This document shows, in pieces, positions 45,053-54,530 of a DNA stretch of 64,000 bases (the first letter of the stretch is position 1; each line of letters begins with the position of its first letter). This stretch comes from Alphaproteobacteria bacterium (lineage in GTDB: Bacteria > Pseudomonadota > Alphaproteobacteria > Rickettsiales > UBA1997). The position numbers were made by a program, and so were the translations under genes. Below the pieces are notes generated by a model. It was not told the origin of the DNA, searched no databases, and was given only the letters and a program-made list of their open reading frames with translations. The stretch covers positions 6,184-70,183 of the forward strand of contig JAGKWR010000011.1 in the NCBI GenBank assembly GCA_021151765.1, given 5' to 3'.

Positions 45053-47879
45053 TAATTACTGCGTTTAACACTGAAAATATATTGAGAATTTCCATTTTGC
45101 TAAAACGACCAACTTGCGACTTGCAAGACGAGCCGGCGGTCATCACCACATTTTGCGGATCTTGCGCAAGTTTTTGCAGCGTTTCTTGCCAGTTCATTTC
45201 AAACAGTTTTTTTGAATCGTCAAAATTTTGTACTTCCATTCCGAAGCTGCCGCTCATGCCGCAGCAACCCGTTTTGATAGTATTTAATTTGACGTTGAAT
45301 TTGGCGAAAATTTCACTCCAAGTTTCAGCGATTCTGCCGACATTAGTTTGCTCTGAGCAATGCAAAATTAAGTGATATTTTTTGTCGCTGTTGATTGGTT
45401 TTTGCGGCGCGATTTTTGCTAAAAATTCTGGCAAATACAGCACTTCAATTTTGTCGTCATTAAAACGGCGATACTCGTCGCGATAAGTCAGCGCAACGCT
45501 TGGATCAATGCTAATTAAAGTTGTGTTCAGAGTTTTTAGATAAGAAATATTTTTTGCGATAACACGACGGAAACGATTCAAAAAACCTTTGGCGTGCAAC
45601 GCTTTGCCGTTTTCAAAAACTTTGGTAAAACGCACGTTAAAACCAAGTTTGGTTAAAATTTCGTATGCGTTTTCTAGCTCGGAAGCGTGAAAATAATTGG
45701 TGTAAGCATCGCGCAGAATGTAGATCACGCCTTCTTCAGTGCTCTTTGAATCACCAGTTGAATTTAGCGACAATGACAAATTTGAGATCGGTAAGATATC
45801 AGTCACCGCGAATAATTTGCCGGCGATAAATTTAGTAACTCGATTTTGCGTCAACAAATTAAAAAGACGCGGAAAACGACCAAAAATCAGCAACAAAAAC
45901 TCAATATTACCGATCAAATAATCCTGCGGTTTGTGGAAATTTTTAGCGAAATAATGCGACAAAAAATAAGCCTTAGCGTCCGGAATGCTAACCTTGATCG
46001 GACATTGAGTGTTACACGCTTTGCAGCCTAAACATTTGGCAAAAGAATCGTAAATTTCTGATTCGAAATTTTTGCTAAAAATATTGCGAAATTTGCTGGC
46101 AAAATTTTTGAAAAATCCGTCAGAAATATCAGCGCGAATTGACGGCAATTGAGCATTTTCGCGCACCCATTCTTTAAACAACATCGCTCGACCTTTTGGC
46201 GAAAAACGGCGATCATTTGAAACTTTATAAGACGGGCACATCGCTGAAGCTTGGTCTAAATTAAAACACAGCGCGTTGCCGTTGCAGCTCAAAATATTTT
46301 CGAACTCGTCATGCATTTGCGCGGAGATATTTTCATCAAATTCGCCGCGAGTGGAAACAGCATCTACATCTTTGATTTCGCTGGTTGAACTGGCAATTTT
46401 GCCGCTGTTGAGTTGATCGAAAGGATCAAAAGTTTTTTTGATTTCACGGAAAATTTTTGTCACTTCTGCGCCCAAAAACTTTTCGCTATATTCGCTTCTG
46501 AAACCTTTTCCGTGCTCGCCCCAAATGATGCCGCGATGTTTTAAAAGTAGTTCGCAAACTTCGTCAGAAATTTTGCGAATCAACTCGCGATCACTTTGTT
46601 GGCGCATATTCAAAGCCGGACGAACGTGCAAACATCCAGCGTCAACGTGGCCAAACATACCGTAAACTACACCGTATTTTTGTAAAATTTTGCGAAAGCC
46701 CGAAATATATTCGGCCAAATTTTCTGGCGGCACAATTGTGTCTTCAACGAATGGCAACGGACGACGTTTGCCTTTCATGGCGCCAAGTAAACCAACGCCT
46801 TGTTTGCGCAAATTCCAAATGTTAGCGATTTCGGCTTTGTTTTCGATAATGAAATAATTTTCGAAGAGATATTTCGCACTAAGCAAACTTTGCTTTAAAA
46901 TGTCTTGATGTTGCAAAAACTCTGCTTCCGAATCGTAGGAAAATTCTAAAATATTAACCGAAGTATCGTGGCCGTCACCAATCAAATGACCGACATCTTG
47001 CCAAATTATGTCGTTGCGCGCTAGACGAATAACATTTTCATCAATCGTTTCAATCGCAGTTGGCTGAAGTGCAATCACGTTGCGTGCGTCTTGCAACGCG
47101 GCATCAAAATTTTTGTAGCGCAACAAAACCACACGTTTTTTCGCCGGAAGTTTTTTGAGTTTTACAGTAATTTTGCTGACCAAAGCCAAAGTTCCTTCTG
47201 ATCCAGAAATTAAATAATTCAGATCAACTTTATCATCTGCAAAAGACTTCTCGATATTGTAGCCCGTAGCGGTGCGCGCCAAATGTTTGGAAGAATAAAT
47301 GCCGCGCGCTTTATCTAAAATTTTGCCGACTTGCGATAAAATCAACGATTCTTCGGCAAGCAAATGCAGCGACAAATTTGCAATATTATCTGAGGTTCGA
47401 CCATGCGTGCACGAACCTTTGCCACAAGCATCAGTATTGACCATGCCGCCAATTGTAGCGCGGTTGCTTGGCGAAATGTTGGGTGGAAAATACAAGTTAA
47501 ATTTTTCAAGCTCGCGGTTTAATACGTCTAAAATCACACCGGGTTCAACTTCAGCGGTCATGCTTTGCGCATCAATTTTTAAAATGCGATTCATATAGCG
47601 CGAATAATCAACAATAAAACCCGAATTGATTGATTGACCGTTGGTGCTTGTGCCGCCGCCACGCGCCGTAATTTTGATTTGGTGGAATTTTTTCTGACGC
47701 AGCAATTTAAAAATCAGCTCAACATCATTTTGTGACTTCGGAAATATCACGCCATCTGGCTCAACTTCGTAGATCGAGTTGTCGGTTGAGTAAGTTACTG
47801 TGACTGATTTTTCGACCGAGATATCGCCAGCAAAACCAATGTTTTGTAGTTCTGAAAGAAAAATTTTAGCTAACTGCAT
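45036..47879 (-). CDS. YdiJ/D-lactate-dehydrogenase-type FAD and Fe-S oxidoreductase
   Basis: The 947-aa protein fuses an FAD-binding PCMH domain (about residues 20-280: ITARGGGTSTNGQSI, SPSNRATIGGMVNTDACGKGS), an FAD oxidase C domain (about 290-500: HVDAGCLHVRP, WGEHGKGFRS) and an Fe-S reductase part with CLGCKACNTQCPIKV (about 617-631) and late Cys-rich CCxxSG-type motif (GCCGMSGSFG). This is the YdiJ layout of D-2-hydroxyacid dehydrogenases; the usual substrate is D-2-hydroxyglutarate or D-lactate. It converges on the thioredoxin-like gene, with 17 bases overlap. Confidence 0.88.
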   Translation of the reverse strand: MQLAKIFLSELQNIGFAGDISVEKSVTVTYSTDNSIYEVEPDGVIFPKSQNDVELIFKLLRQKKFHQIKITARGGGTSTNGQSINSGFIVDYSRYMNRILKIDAQSMTAEVEPGVILDVLNRELEKFNLYFPPNISPSNRATIGGMVNTDACGKGSCTHGRTSDNIANLSLHLLAEESLILSQVGKILDKARGIYSSKHLARTATGYNIEKSFADDKVDLNYLISGSEGTLALVSKITVKLKKLPAKKRVVLLRYKNFDAALQDARNVIALQPTAIETIDENVIRLARNDIIWQDVGHLIGDGHDTSVNILEFSYDSEAEFLQHQDILKQSLLSAKYLFENYFIIENKAEIANIWNLRKQGVGLLGAMKGKRRPLPFVEDTIVPPENLAEYISGFRKILQKYGVVYGMFGHVDAGCLHVRPALNMRQQSDRELIRKISDEVCELLLKHRGIIWGEHGKGFRSEYSEKFLGAEVTKIFREIKKTFDPFDQLNSGKIASSTSEIKDVDAVSTRGEFDENISAQMHDEFENILSCNGNALCFNLDQASAMCPSYKVSNDRRFSPKGRAMLFKEWVRENAQLPSIRADISDGFFKNFASKFRNIFSKNFESEIYDSFAKCLGCKACNTQCPIKVSIPDAKAYFLSHYFAKNFHKPQDYLIGNIEFLLLIFGRFPRLFNLLTQNRVTKFIAGKLFAVTDILPISNLSLSLNSTGDSKSTEEGVIYILRDAYTNYFHASELENAYEILTKLGFNVRFTKVFENGKALHAKGFLNRFRRVIAKNISYLKTLNTTLISIDPSVALTYRDEYRRFNDDKIEVLYLPEFLAKIAPQKPINSDKKYHLILHCSEQTNVGRIAETWSEIFAKFNVKLNTIKTGCCGMSGSFGMEVQNFDDSKKLFEMNWQETLQKLAQDPQNVVMTAGSSCKSQVGRFSKMEILNIFSVLNAVITNSRK

Positions 47880-47889
47880 TTAAACCATC

Positions 47890-48558
47890 TTATATTTGAT
47901 GTTGAAAAACTATTGGATTTGAAATTAGGCAATTTCCTGACCTTACTGAAGGTGAATCTTTAGGAGATTCTCTGCGATCTAGAGAATCGATTTCGCTAAT
48001 CGGAGCTTCGCTTTCGATTAACTCACTCGCTGGATTATTGATTGAGTCAATTATGTAACTGACTTCACTCAATCTATTACTGGAAGCAATATTGGCAAGT
48101 GTATGTCCATTGTGATTAGTCCAATCTAACCCAAAATTGTGGCTTACCAAATAAGGAATAACAAGGCTAGGAATTGGAGATAAGCTAGCTAAATGAATTG
48201 GGCTATTTCCTGCATTATCGCAATGATCCAAATCAAAGTTTGGACTTTGTTCCACCAGATAAGAAATGATGTCCAAATTATAGTTAAAAATACAAGCTAA
48301 GTGCAAAGAATTTCTACCAGCAAAATCAGTCGAATTTATATCAAAATGATGTTCTTCTAAAAGATACTTAAATAACTCAAAATGACCTATACGAGCAGCA
48401 AATAAAAGTGCATTTTGACCTTCTGAATTTACCACAAATTTATTAAAATCCGGATTTTCCTCTAAAAAATCAGCGATCTCGGCAATTATGCCTTCAAAAC
48501 ACAAAGAAAAAAAAGCGTATTTTAGACCTTCGAAATAAATATCGATTCCATCAGACAT
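47890..48558 (-). CDS. Ankyrin-repeat protein, 222 aa
   Basis: About four ankyrin units span residues 35-165: GQNALLFAARIGHFELFKYLLEE, GRNSLHLACIFNYNLDIISYLVEQ, GNSPIHLASLSPIPSLVIPYLV and GHTLANIASSNRLSEV. The C-terminal about 50 residues are Ser/Glu/Asp-rich and unstructured. No signal peptide. Ankyrin proteins of intracellular alphaproteobacteria are often secreted effectors, but nothing in the sequence proves that here. It lies 10 bases after the YdiJ-like gene start in reverse order. Confidence 0.88.
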   Translation of the reverse strand: MSDGIDIYFEGLKYAFFSLCFEGIIAEIADFLEENPDFNKFVVNSEGQNALLFAARIGHFELFKYLLEEHHFDINSTDFAGRNSLHLACIFNYNLDIISYLVEQSPNFDLDHCDNAGNSPIHLASLSPIPSLVIPYLVSHNFGLDWTNHNGHTLANIASSNRLSEVSYIIDSINNPASELIESEAPISEIDSLDRRESPKDSPSVRSGNCLISNPIVFQHQI

Positions 48559-48615
48559 AATGCCATAATTTAAGTTTTAGTTAAAAGAGAACCATCCTGT
48601 TTTGGCTGATAAGAC

Positions 48616-49284
48616 TTACTGTTTGATTGCTTTGTTTTTGGATAAGAATTCAACCAATTGATCAACGCTGTAGAAAAAATTCTGCGCTTCTTTGATTACC
48701 GATTCTCTGGCCGCGTGTTCACCAAAACCACAAAAAGTTACTTTATCGTTAGCTTTTGCCACTTCTAAATCTGTGTAACCATCGCCGATCATAAAAACTT
48801 TTTGGTAAGATTTTCGCGCCAAAATTTGCGCAACAATTTTCGGCTTTCCGCCATTTTGCGCTAAAATATTTTCCGCTTCAAAACCAACTACAAGTTCGCC
48901 GTCATACACAAAATTATTAGCAAAACAGTTAGCGCGATCAATTCTCAAGGCGTCAGCCGCCGGATAAATAATTTCCAAAAATCCGCCGGAAATAATGTAA
49001 AAGTCGAAATCGTTTTTCAGCGAATCTAAACCAGCAACGAAGCCTGTGGTGATGTAATCGCAGATTTCAGATTTTAGCTGATCAATATCCGATTTAGTGA
49101 GTTTGATGTGAGCAAAACGCGTGCGCAAAGAATCGGCAAAAGTCATCTTGCCTGACATCGCCGCGTTAGTGATTTTCTCAATTTCGTCTTTTTGGTTCGC
49201 AGCAGTTTTTGCGATCAAAAAATCCAACGTTTCAATTGAAACTAAAGTCGAATCAAAATCAAAAATGGCGCAGTTATTTTTCAT
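48616..49284 (-). CDS. serB: Phosphoserine phosphatase (HAD family)
   Basis: The 222-aa HAD phosphatase has motif I FDFDSTLV (Asp9, Asp11), motif II IISGGF (about 97), and motif III/IV GDGYTDLEVA (about 167-176). The ETLDFL cap and SGGF lipophilic motif are typical of phosphoserine phosphatases. It completes serine synthesis after SerC. It is last in a tight minus-strand run lysR-kamA-like-serC-fic-serB, 18 bases after fic. Confidence 0.88.
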   Translation of the reverse strand: MKNNCAIFDFDSTLVSIETLDFLIAKTAANQKDEIEKITNAAMSGKMTFADSLRTRFAHIKLTKSDIDQLKSEICDYITTGFVAGLDSLKNDFDFYIISGGFLEIIYPAADALRIDRANCFANNFVYDGELVVGFEAENILAQNGGKPKIVAQILARKSYQKVFMIGDGYTDLEVAKANDKVTFCGFGEHAARESVIKEAQNFFYSVDQLVEFLSKNKAIKQ

Positions 49285-49301
49285 TTTATTTACCTAATCT
49301 A

Positions 49302-49907
49302 TTACAAATCTTGGGTTCTAAATTCGCTGTATCCTTCATAATAATAGCTGATGTCGATGCCTTTCATGAAAAGTTCGCAGTCGTTAATTTTATCGGTGAG
49401 CGCATTTCTTAGCAGATGTTTTATTTCAATATCTTTAACCGTGCTGCGCTCCATCGCCGACAGATATTCTTCTTTATCAACCAAATTCCAATCAATCACT
49501 TGTTTGAGCTCTTTTTTCAAAACTAGATCCAGCCAAATTCTAGTAGCGCGGCCGTTGCCTTCACGAAATGGATGAGCAATGTTCATCTCAACATATTTTT
49601 CGATAATTTCTTCGAAGCTGTTTTGCGGCATTTTGTCAATGTGTTCAAGCGATTGCGTTAAATACATCAACGGAGCAAATCTAAAATTTCCTTTGGCAAT
49701 ATTTACCTCACGCAAAAGACCGGCAAATTCGTAAATATCGCCAAACAAAAATTGATGAATTTGCGCCAAGCCTTTGAAAGTGCCAACCTCAACTTTATCA
49801 ATTTCTCCGCTTTCAAAAAGTTGTTTGGCTTTTTGTTTGCTGATTTTTTCTTCAGCTTTGTTGAGCTCAAGCTGGTTGGCGAGATTTAATTTATTTTCTA
49901 AAACCAT
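49302..49907 (-). CDS. Class III Fic-domain AMPylase
   Basis: The 201-aa protein carries the Fic motif HPFREGNGR (112-120), the catalytic His being 112, with the flap region about 60-80. The C-terminal helix has S-x-x-x-E-G (Ser187, Glu191), the self-inhibition motif of class III Fic proteins such as Neisseria NmFic, and overall sequence is close to NmFic. Such enzymes are kept inactive by oligomerisation and can adenylylate bacterial or host proteins. It sits between serC (23 bases) and serB (18 bases), an unusual place. Confidence 0.92.
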   Translation of the reverse strand: MVLENKLNLANQLELNKAEEKISKQKAKQLFESGEIDKVEVGTFKGLAQIHQFLFGDIYEFAGLLREVNIAKGNFRFAPLMYLTQSLEHIDKMPQNSFEEIIEKYVEMNIAHPFREGNGRATRIWLDLVLKKELKQVIDWNLVDKEEYLSAMERSTVKDIEIKHLLRNALTDKINDCELFMKGIDISYYYEGYSEFRTQDL

Positions 49908-49929
49908 TTTTCGCTTATTTTAGATTTTC

Positions 49930-51078
49930 TTAACACGCTGCTATATTGCAGGCATATTCAAACCACTCGCACAAAATTTTGATGTCAGCTGCTTCAACGG
50001 TCAAACCGCACCACACGCGAAATGATGGTGGAGCGGAGTTGTAACCTTTGATGTCGAAAGCGACTTTTTCATCTTGTAAAATTTTAGCGATTTTGTCGAT
50101 AAATTTGCGCTGATCGGCTTCCGCCAATTCTTTAAACCAAGCTTGTTTTGGCTGGAAACACACGGATGTGCGCGATTGGAATTTTTCGTCGGCGCATAAA
50201 TTTTCGAAATTTTGCGAAGTTTTTAAGAAGTTTGAAATCGCTGCAAAGTTAGCATTTACGCGGTTGTACATCGCTGCAATGCCGCCGCTTTCTTGAATCC
50301 AATTCAAAGTATCCAACGCATCTAAAATACACATTGTTGAAGTGGTGTTAATCACCGATCCTTCAAACACGGCCGCGCTGAACACGCCTTTTTTCTTCAA
50401 CTGATAAATTTTAGGAAGTGGCCAAGTTGGAGTATATTCTTCGATTCTTGCCACAGCGCGCGGACTTAGAATTAAAACGCCGTGCTGCGCTTCGCCGCCC
50501 AAAGATTTTTGCCACGAATAAGTTGTAACGTCGAGCTTGGAAAAATCGATTGGCATCGAAAATGCGCCAGAAGTTGCGTCGCAGAAAGTAAGACCTTTTC
50601 TATTCTCAGGAATAAAATCGAGATCGTTAAAACACACGCCAGAGGTGGTTCCGTTCAAGGTGAAAACAACGTCGCGATCAAAATCAACTTTTGCAATATC
50701 TGGAACTTTTCCGAAATCTGCCGCAAATTTGCGCACATCCGTTAGGCGCAATTGCTCAGTAATCGCCTTGTACCATTCCGCGCCGAAAGCTTCGAAATAA
50801 ATCACATCAACACCGCGCGCGCCAAGCATATTCCACATTGCCGCTTCAAACGCACCAGTGTCCGATGCCGCCATAATGGCGATTTTGTAGCCTTGCGGTA
50901 AATTCAAAAATTCCGCACTCAAAGCATTAACTTGATTGATCACCTGCAAAACTTCTTTGCTGCGATGCGACCTTCCGAGTAATTCAGTGTTGTTCAAAAA
51001 CTCAGCATTCCAATTCGGACGCTTGGCGCACGGGCCGCTGCTGAATTTGTTGTGTAATGGTTTGGTAGATGGTTTCAT
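49930..51078 (-). CDS. serC: Phosphoserine aminotransferase
   Basis: SerC transfers an amino group from glutamate to 3-phosphohydroxypyruvate to give phosphoserine. The 382-aa PLP enzyme has the N-terminal KFSSGPCAKRPNW, and FCDATSGAFSMPIDF, then TYSWQKSLGGEAQHG with the PLP lysine at 191. This is the longer alphaproteobacterial/archaeal-type SerC rather than the E. coli type. It follows the KamA-ferredoxin gene by 8 bases. Confidence 0.95.
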   Translation of the reverse strand: MKPSTKPLHNKFSSGPCAKRPNWNAEFLNNTELLGRSHRSKEVLQVINQVNALSAEFLNLPQGYKIAIMAASDTGAFEAAMWNMLGARGVDVIYFEAFGAEWYKAITEQLRLTDVRKFAADFGKVPDIAKVDFDRDVVFTLNGTTSGVCFNDLDFIPENRKGLTFCDATSGAFSMPIDFSKLDVTTYSWQKSLGGEAQHGVLILSPRAVARIEEYTPTWPLPKIYQLKKKGVFSAAVFEGSVINTTSTMCILDALDTLNWIQESGGIAAMYNRVNANFAAISNFLKTSQNFENLCADEKFQSRTSVCFQPKQAWFKELAEADQRKFIDKIAKILQDEKVAFDIKGYNSAPPSFRVWCGLTVEAADIKILCEWFEYACNIAAC

Positions 51079-51086
51079 ATAATTTA

Positions 51087-53144
51087 CTATTTTCTAAAAT
51101 GATATTGAGCGCCTGGAACCAAAGGAATTTGGCAAGAAGCACGAAGTGAGGTCGATGGATTTTCTTTTGAAGCCGAATCAACTAAATCCATTTCATCTTC
51201 TGTTATTTTTGGTAGCTCTATATTGGATTTTATTTCTCCTACACACGTACTGCAAGATAACTTTTCATCACATGCAGCTTCTACTACATCATGTTTTTTA
51301 AGCACAGTGGCTAAAGTAGGATTAGAACCTTTGTATTTTTCATCAGATAGATCGACCTCAAAAACTTCTTCTCCACCATTTTTATTAATAACTTTTATTA
51401 CAACTTTATGACATGAGGTAGCCCCTTGCGCATTATCATTACTAACAACACCTTGTATTACAGCTGATGCAGCAGCTTTTCTAAGATGTTTAATGAATGA
51501 ACCACTTTCTTTTTCTATCTCTTCAAGAATTTGTTTACCTTCTTCTGAAACAGCTCTTTGTGCTAAATCTTTAGTAAGCCAATAAACTTTCTCACCTTCA
51601 TCAAGTTTAGTGTGATCTATTTTTACTATAGTTTTATCTTGCTTATTGGAGTTAACATATCGGTTCAGCCTAAGCAAAATATTATCACTCTCCATACCAA
51701 CTATTTCTACCTTTCCATATTCTGTAGACATCACTAAACGAGCATGGTTTTCTATTCCAGAAAGGCCATTCTTTGCATCTTCAAGCAAACTATACTGTCT
51801 TTCTAAAGTATTATCTTCTCTGAAATGAGCACTACCTCTAATTTCTCTGCAGGCATAAACATTATGCATCGATATTCCTAAACGGTTTGATTGATACATC
51901 AACAGTCTCAAAACCGGAACTGAATCATTAACTCCGGCAATGATTGGAAACTGATTATGATGACCAATCCAATCTCTCTCTTTCATAGCATGAAGAGGGT
52001 AAACCAAATCTTTTCTAACATTATAACGCTCTCTCAAATCGTAGAGATAATTACCACTTCGATCAACTTTAGGATCAACCAACTCATAAGGATGAGTGTA
52101 ATGTCCTACAAACTCAACTCTAGTGTCCGGATATTGTCTGTTGAACATATCCATCATCTTCCAGAAATCTTGATCAAATCTTGTGGGATTAAATGACAAT
52201 TCTTTTGTTCCAATTCTAAGAGAAGTAATTCCAGCCTCTGCCATCAAAGTCATGTACCTTGCCAATGTTGCATTTGGCAAAGTCATTGGATCACCACCAG
52301 AAAATAAAATTTCTCTAATGTTAATTAACGGTTCCTTTGTTTCTCTGTGTAAATAGAGACCTTTCTTTTCGTCCCAGAAACCATAATCAGCAATCGCTTT
52401 ATCAATTAGGTTATTGTAAGTCTTAATATAGGCTGCAACTACGTTCATATCAGCTTTTGATTTATTCGATGAACCATCAAATAAATCGAGCCTATAGCAA
52501 TAACGACAATGAGAAGAACAATTAATCGAAGTATAAGCCAACAACATCTCGTATTTATGCAATAAACCTGGAAGTGGCGAATAACGATTCTGATTTGATG
52601 GATCAACTTCACCAGCTAGATCTGCTATTTCTCTAGCATCAGGCATCACAATTTTTAGAATCGGATTTGGTTCTTTAGCAATTGCTGGAACATTAAAAGC
52701 ATGGTGCAAAAAACTTTCAGAGACTTTGACACGCATCCGATCCTGAATTGATCCAGCATAAGACAAAACATCAGCAACTTTTTCTTCACTATAATATTTA
52801 TCTGACATCATTTTTACGACTTCATCTACCCCCACAAAACCTTCTCCTGCTTTTCCACCTCTAGAATATTTTTTGTTTAAATGTTGAGAATTAACATCAC
52901 GCAAAAAAGCTTTTCCACTTTCAGAAAGGCTAAAAACATGAGACGTACCACCTAAGAACAATTTATTTTCTTTAGCTAAACGCTCTCTTAATTCTGAAAC
53001 TCTGGAGTAAATTGTGGTAGATTCTGTAGAATCTTGAGATGAAGAATAGCTGCGTGACCATTTACAAAAACCACTCAATTTTGGATCGTGCTGAAAAGCT
53101 CTTGATAAAAATTGTTTAGATGAAGCTAAAACTTGTCTGGTCAT
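51087..53144 (-). CDS. KamA-like radical SAM aminomutase fused to adrenodoxin-type ferredoxin
   Basis: The 685-aa protein has an unusual three-part build. Residues 1-45 are Ser/Arg-rich with few acidic residues. Residues about 60-500 resemble lysine 2,3-aminomutase: the radical SAM motif C209-x3-C213-x2-C216 (CSSHCRYC), FSGGDPMTLPNA, SLRIGTKELSFNPTRF and a late GKVEIVGM near the PLP-lysine region of KamA. Residues about 575-685 form a vertebrate-type [2Fe-2S] ferredoxin with Cys625, 631, 634 and 671 (C-x5-C-x2-C-x36-C, the adrenodoxin spacing). The built-in ferredoxin could donate the electron for SAM cleavage. Substrate unknown. It follows a LysR gene by 2 bases and precedes serC by 8. Confidence 0.85.
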   Translation of the reverse strand: MTRQVLASSKQFLSRAFQHDPKLSGFCKWSRSYSSSQDSTESTTIYSRVSELRERLAKENKLFLGGTSHVFSLSESGKAFLRDVNSQHLNKKYSRGGKAGEGFVGVDEVVKMMSDKYYSEEKVADVLSYAGSIQDRMRVKVSESFLHHAFNVPAIAKEPNPILKIVMPDAREIADLAGEVDPSNQNRYSPLPGLLHKYEMLLAYTSINCSSHCRYCYRLDLFDGSSNKSKADMNVVAAYIKTYNNLIDKAIADYGFWDEKKGLYLHRETKEPLINIREILFSGGDPMTLPNATLARYMTLMAEAGITSLRIGTKELSFNPTRFDQDFWKMMDMFNRQYPDTRVEFVGHYTHPYELVDPKVDRSGNYLYDLRERYNVRKDLVYPLHAMKERDWIGHHNQFPIIAGVNDSVPVLRLLMYQSNRLGISMHNVYACREIRGSAHFREDNTLERQYSLLEDAKNGLSGIENHARLVMSTEYGKVEIVGMESDNILLRLNRYVNSNKQDKTIVKIDHTKLDEGEKVYWLTKDLAQRAVSEEGKQILEEIEKESGSFIKHLRKAAASAVIQGVVSNDNAQGATSCHKVVIKVINKNGGEEVFEVDLSDEKYKGSNPTLATVLKKHDVVEAACDEKLSCSTCVGEIKSNIELPKITEDEMDLVDSASKENPSTSLRASCQIPLVPGAQYHFRK

Positions 53145-53146
53145 TC

Positions 53147-54112
53147 TTATCTAAAATTTTGATTATGACCAACATGTGCCTCAATTAAAATATCGGTCTT
53201 TAGCATTTTAATAAAATCGTTTAATAGACCGTGGTGTTTTTTTCCTTTTTTAACCAAAATTCCATACAAAATACTTGGAAAATATTTCTCCAAAGATTTT
53301 ACAGAAAAATCATCTTTGTTTTTATCACCTTCTAAGCAGATACTTGATAGAGCAGCTATCCCAATATCTTCACGAATAAAACTTTTCAAAATTTCATAAT
53401 TTCCCATCTCAAAATCTATCTTGGTCTGTAATCCATAATGTTTCACAACCTGTTCAAAATTTGGAATAGTCACAAATTTATTATCCAACTTAAGAAGCTT
53501 ATAGCGTTTGATATCTTGCATATCGATATCCTTCTTTTTTGCTAATGGGTGATTCTTACTTGTAAGTAATATTGGCCTGTATTCAGCAACTGGAGTAAAA
53601 TCTAACTCATCAGGAATTTCATTTACCTGCATTGAGTATAACAGCATATCCACTTCATTATTCATTAATCTAGAAACGGCATCTGCTTTTGTAATATTTC
53701 GTATCTCAAATTTTACATCGACGTGCGTTAATTCAAACTTTCTAATATATTTTGGCAGTATGTGACTTATTCCAACACTGTTAGCAGCTATGTTAATTGT
53801 TTTCGATTTTTCTCGTTTCAAAGCTGCTACAAAATCTTCAAACATCTCATCCGCACCATACATATGAGGAACCGAATAAGTATAAAACATCTTACCTTCT
53901 TTAGTTAAAACAGCTTTATTACCTTCTCTAGAAAAAAGATGAACACCCAAATCTCTCTCCAAAGACTTAATCTGTAAACTTACTGCACCCTGACTTAAAT
54001 TCATTTTTTTTGCTGCCGCAGACATACTTCCTGTTTGCACAGTATAACAAAATCCACGCAGTTGTTGAAAGCGATTATTCTTATAATGAAATTGCTGAAA
54101 ACTTTTGGGCAT
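53147..54112 (-). CDS. LysR-family transcriptional regulator
   Basis: The 321-aa protein has the LysR winged-helix domain (about residues 15-75: LRGFCYTVQTGSMSAAAKKMNLSQGAVSLQIKSLERDLGVHLF) and a periplasmic-binding-like effector domain (about 100-310, KTINIAANSVGISHILPKYIR; VDMLLYSMQV). It resembles CysB-like LysR regulators. It is in the same operon as the KamA-ferredoxin gene and may control it. The inducer is unknown. Confidence 0.92.
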   Translation of the reverse strand: MPKSFQQFHYKNNRFQQLRGFCYTVQTGSMSAAAKKMNLSQGAVSLQIKSLERDLGVHLFSREGNKAVLTKEGKMFYTYSVPHMYGADEMFEDFVAALKREKSKTINIAANSVGISHILPKYIRKFELTHVDVKFEIRNITKADAVSRLMNNEVDMLLYSMQVNEIPDELDFTPVAEYRPILLTSKNHPLAKKKDIDMQDIKRYKLLKLDNKFVTIPNFEQVVKHYGLQTKIDFEMGNYEILKSFIREDIGIAALSSICLEGDKNKDDFSVKSLEKYFPSILYGILVKKGKKHHGLLNDFIKMLKTDILIEAHVGHNQNFR

Positions 54113-54252
54113 CAGTTATTAGTTTTATTAATAGTTAAATTAGTTTTATTAAGATAAATCGGATTACTTATTACAAATTCAAGCACAAACTGCGCCACGA
54201 ATTTTTTAAATAATTAATTTTTAGGAAAATTATACACCCTCATTCACCAATA

Positions 54253-54464
54253 ATGAAAAACTTATATTATAATTCTCTTCATCCTAAGTTTGACGAAGAG
54301 TTAATAAAAAATCCGAAACTCAAACTTTTATTAAGTCGTCTACTGCTGACCAACTGAATAAATATGAAGACTATGCGGAAGAAATTTCAGAAGCAGTCCT
54401 AAAAATTAACAAATTATTCGAAAGTCTGTTTATCAGCAACAATCGTGGAATACTACACGAATAA
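54253..54464 (+). pseudogene. Probable frameshifted small hypothetical gene
   Basis: A frame from ATG 54253 reads MKNLYYNSLHPKFDEELIKN and stops at 54357. In a second frame, from about 54333, KSSTADQLNKYEDYAEEIS...NNRGILHE continues to a stop at 54464. Both halves are helical, acidic and protein-like, so a single 1-base change near 54320-54335 would join them into about 70 aa. No family recognised. Sequencing error and chance are alternatives. Confidence 0.4.
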
Positions 54465-54530
54465 AACCGATAAGATTTTCGCAAAGTTTTTAAAACTTGA
54501 TAAGAACAAAAAATAACAATTGATGTTAAC

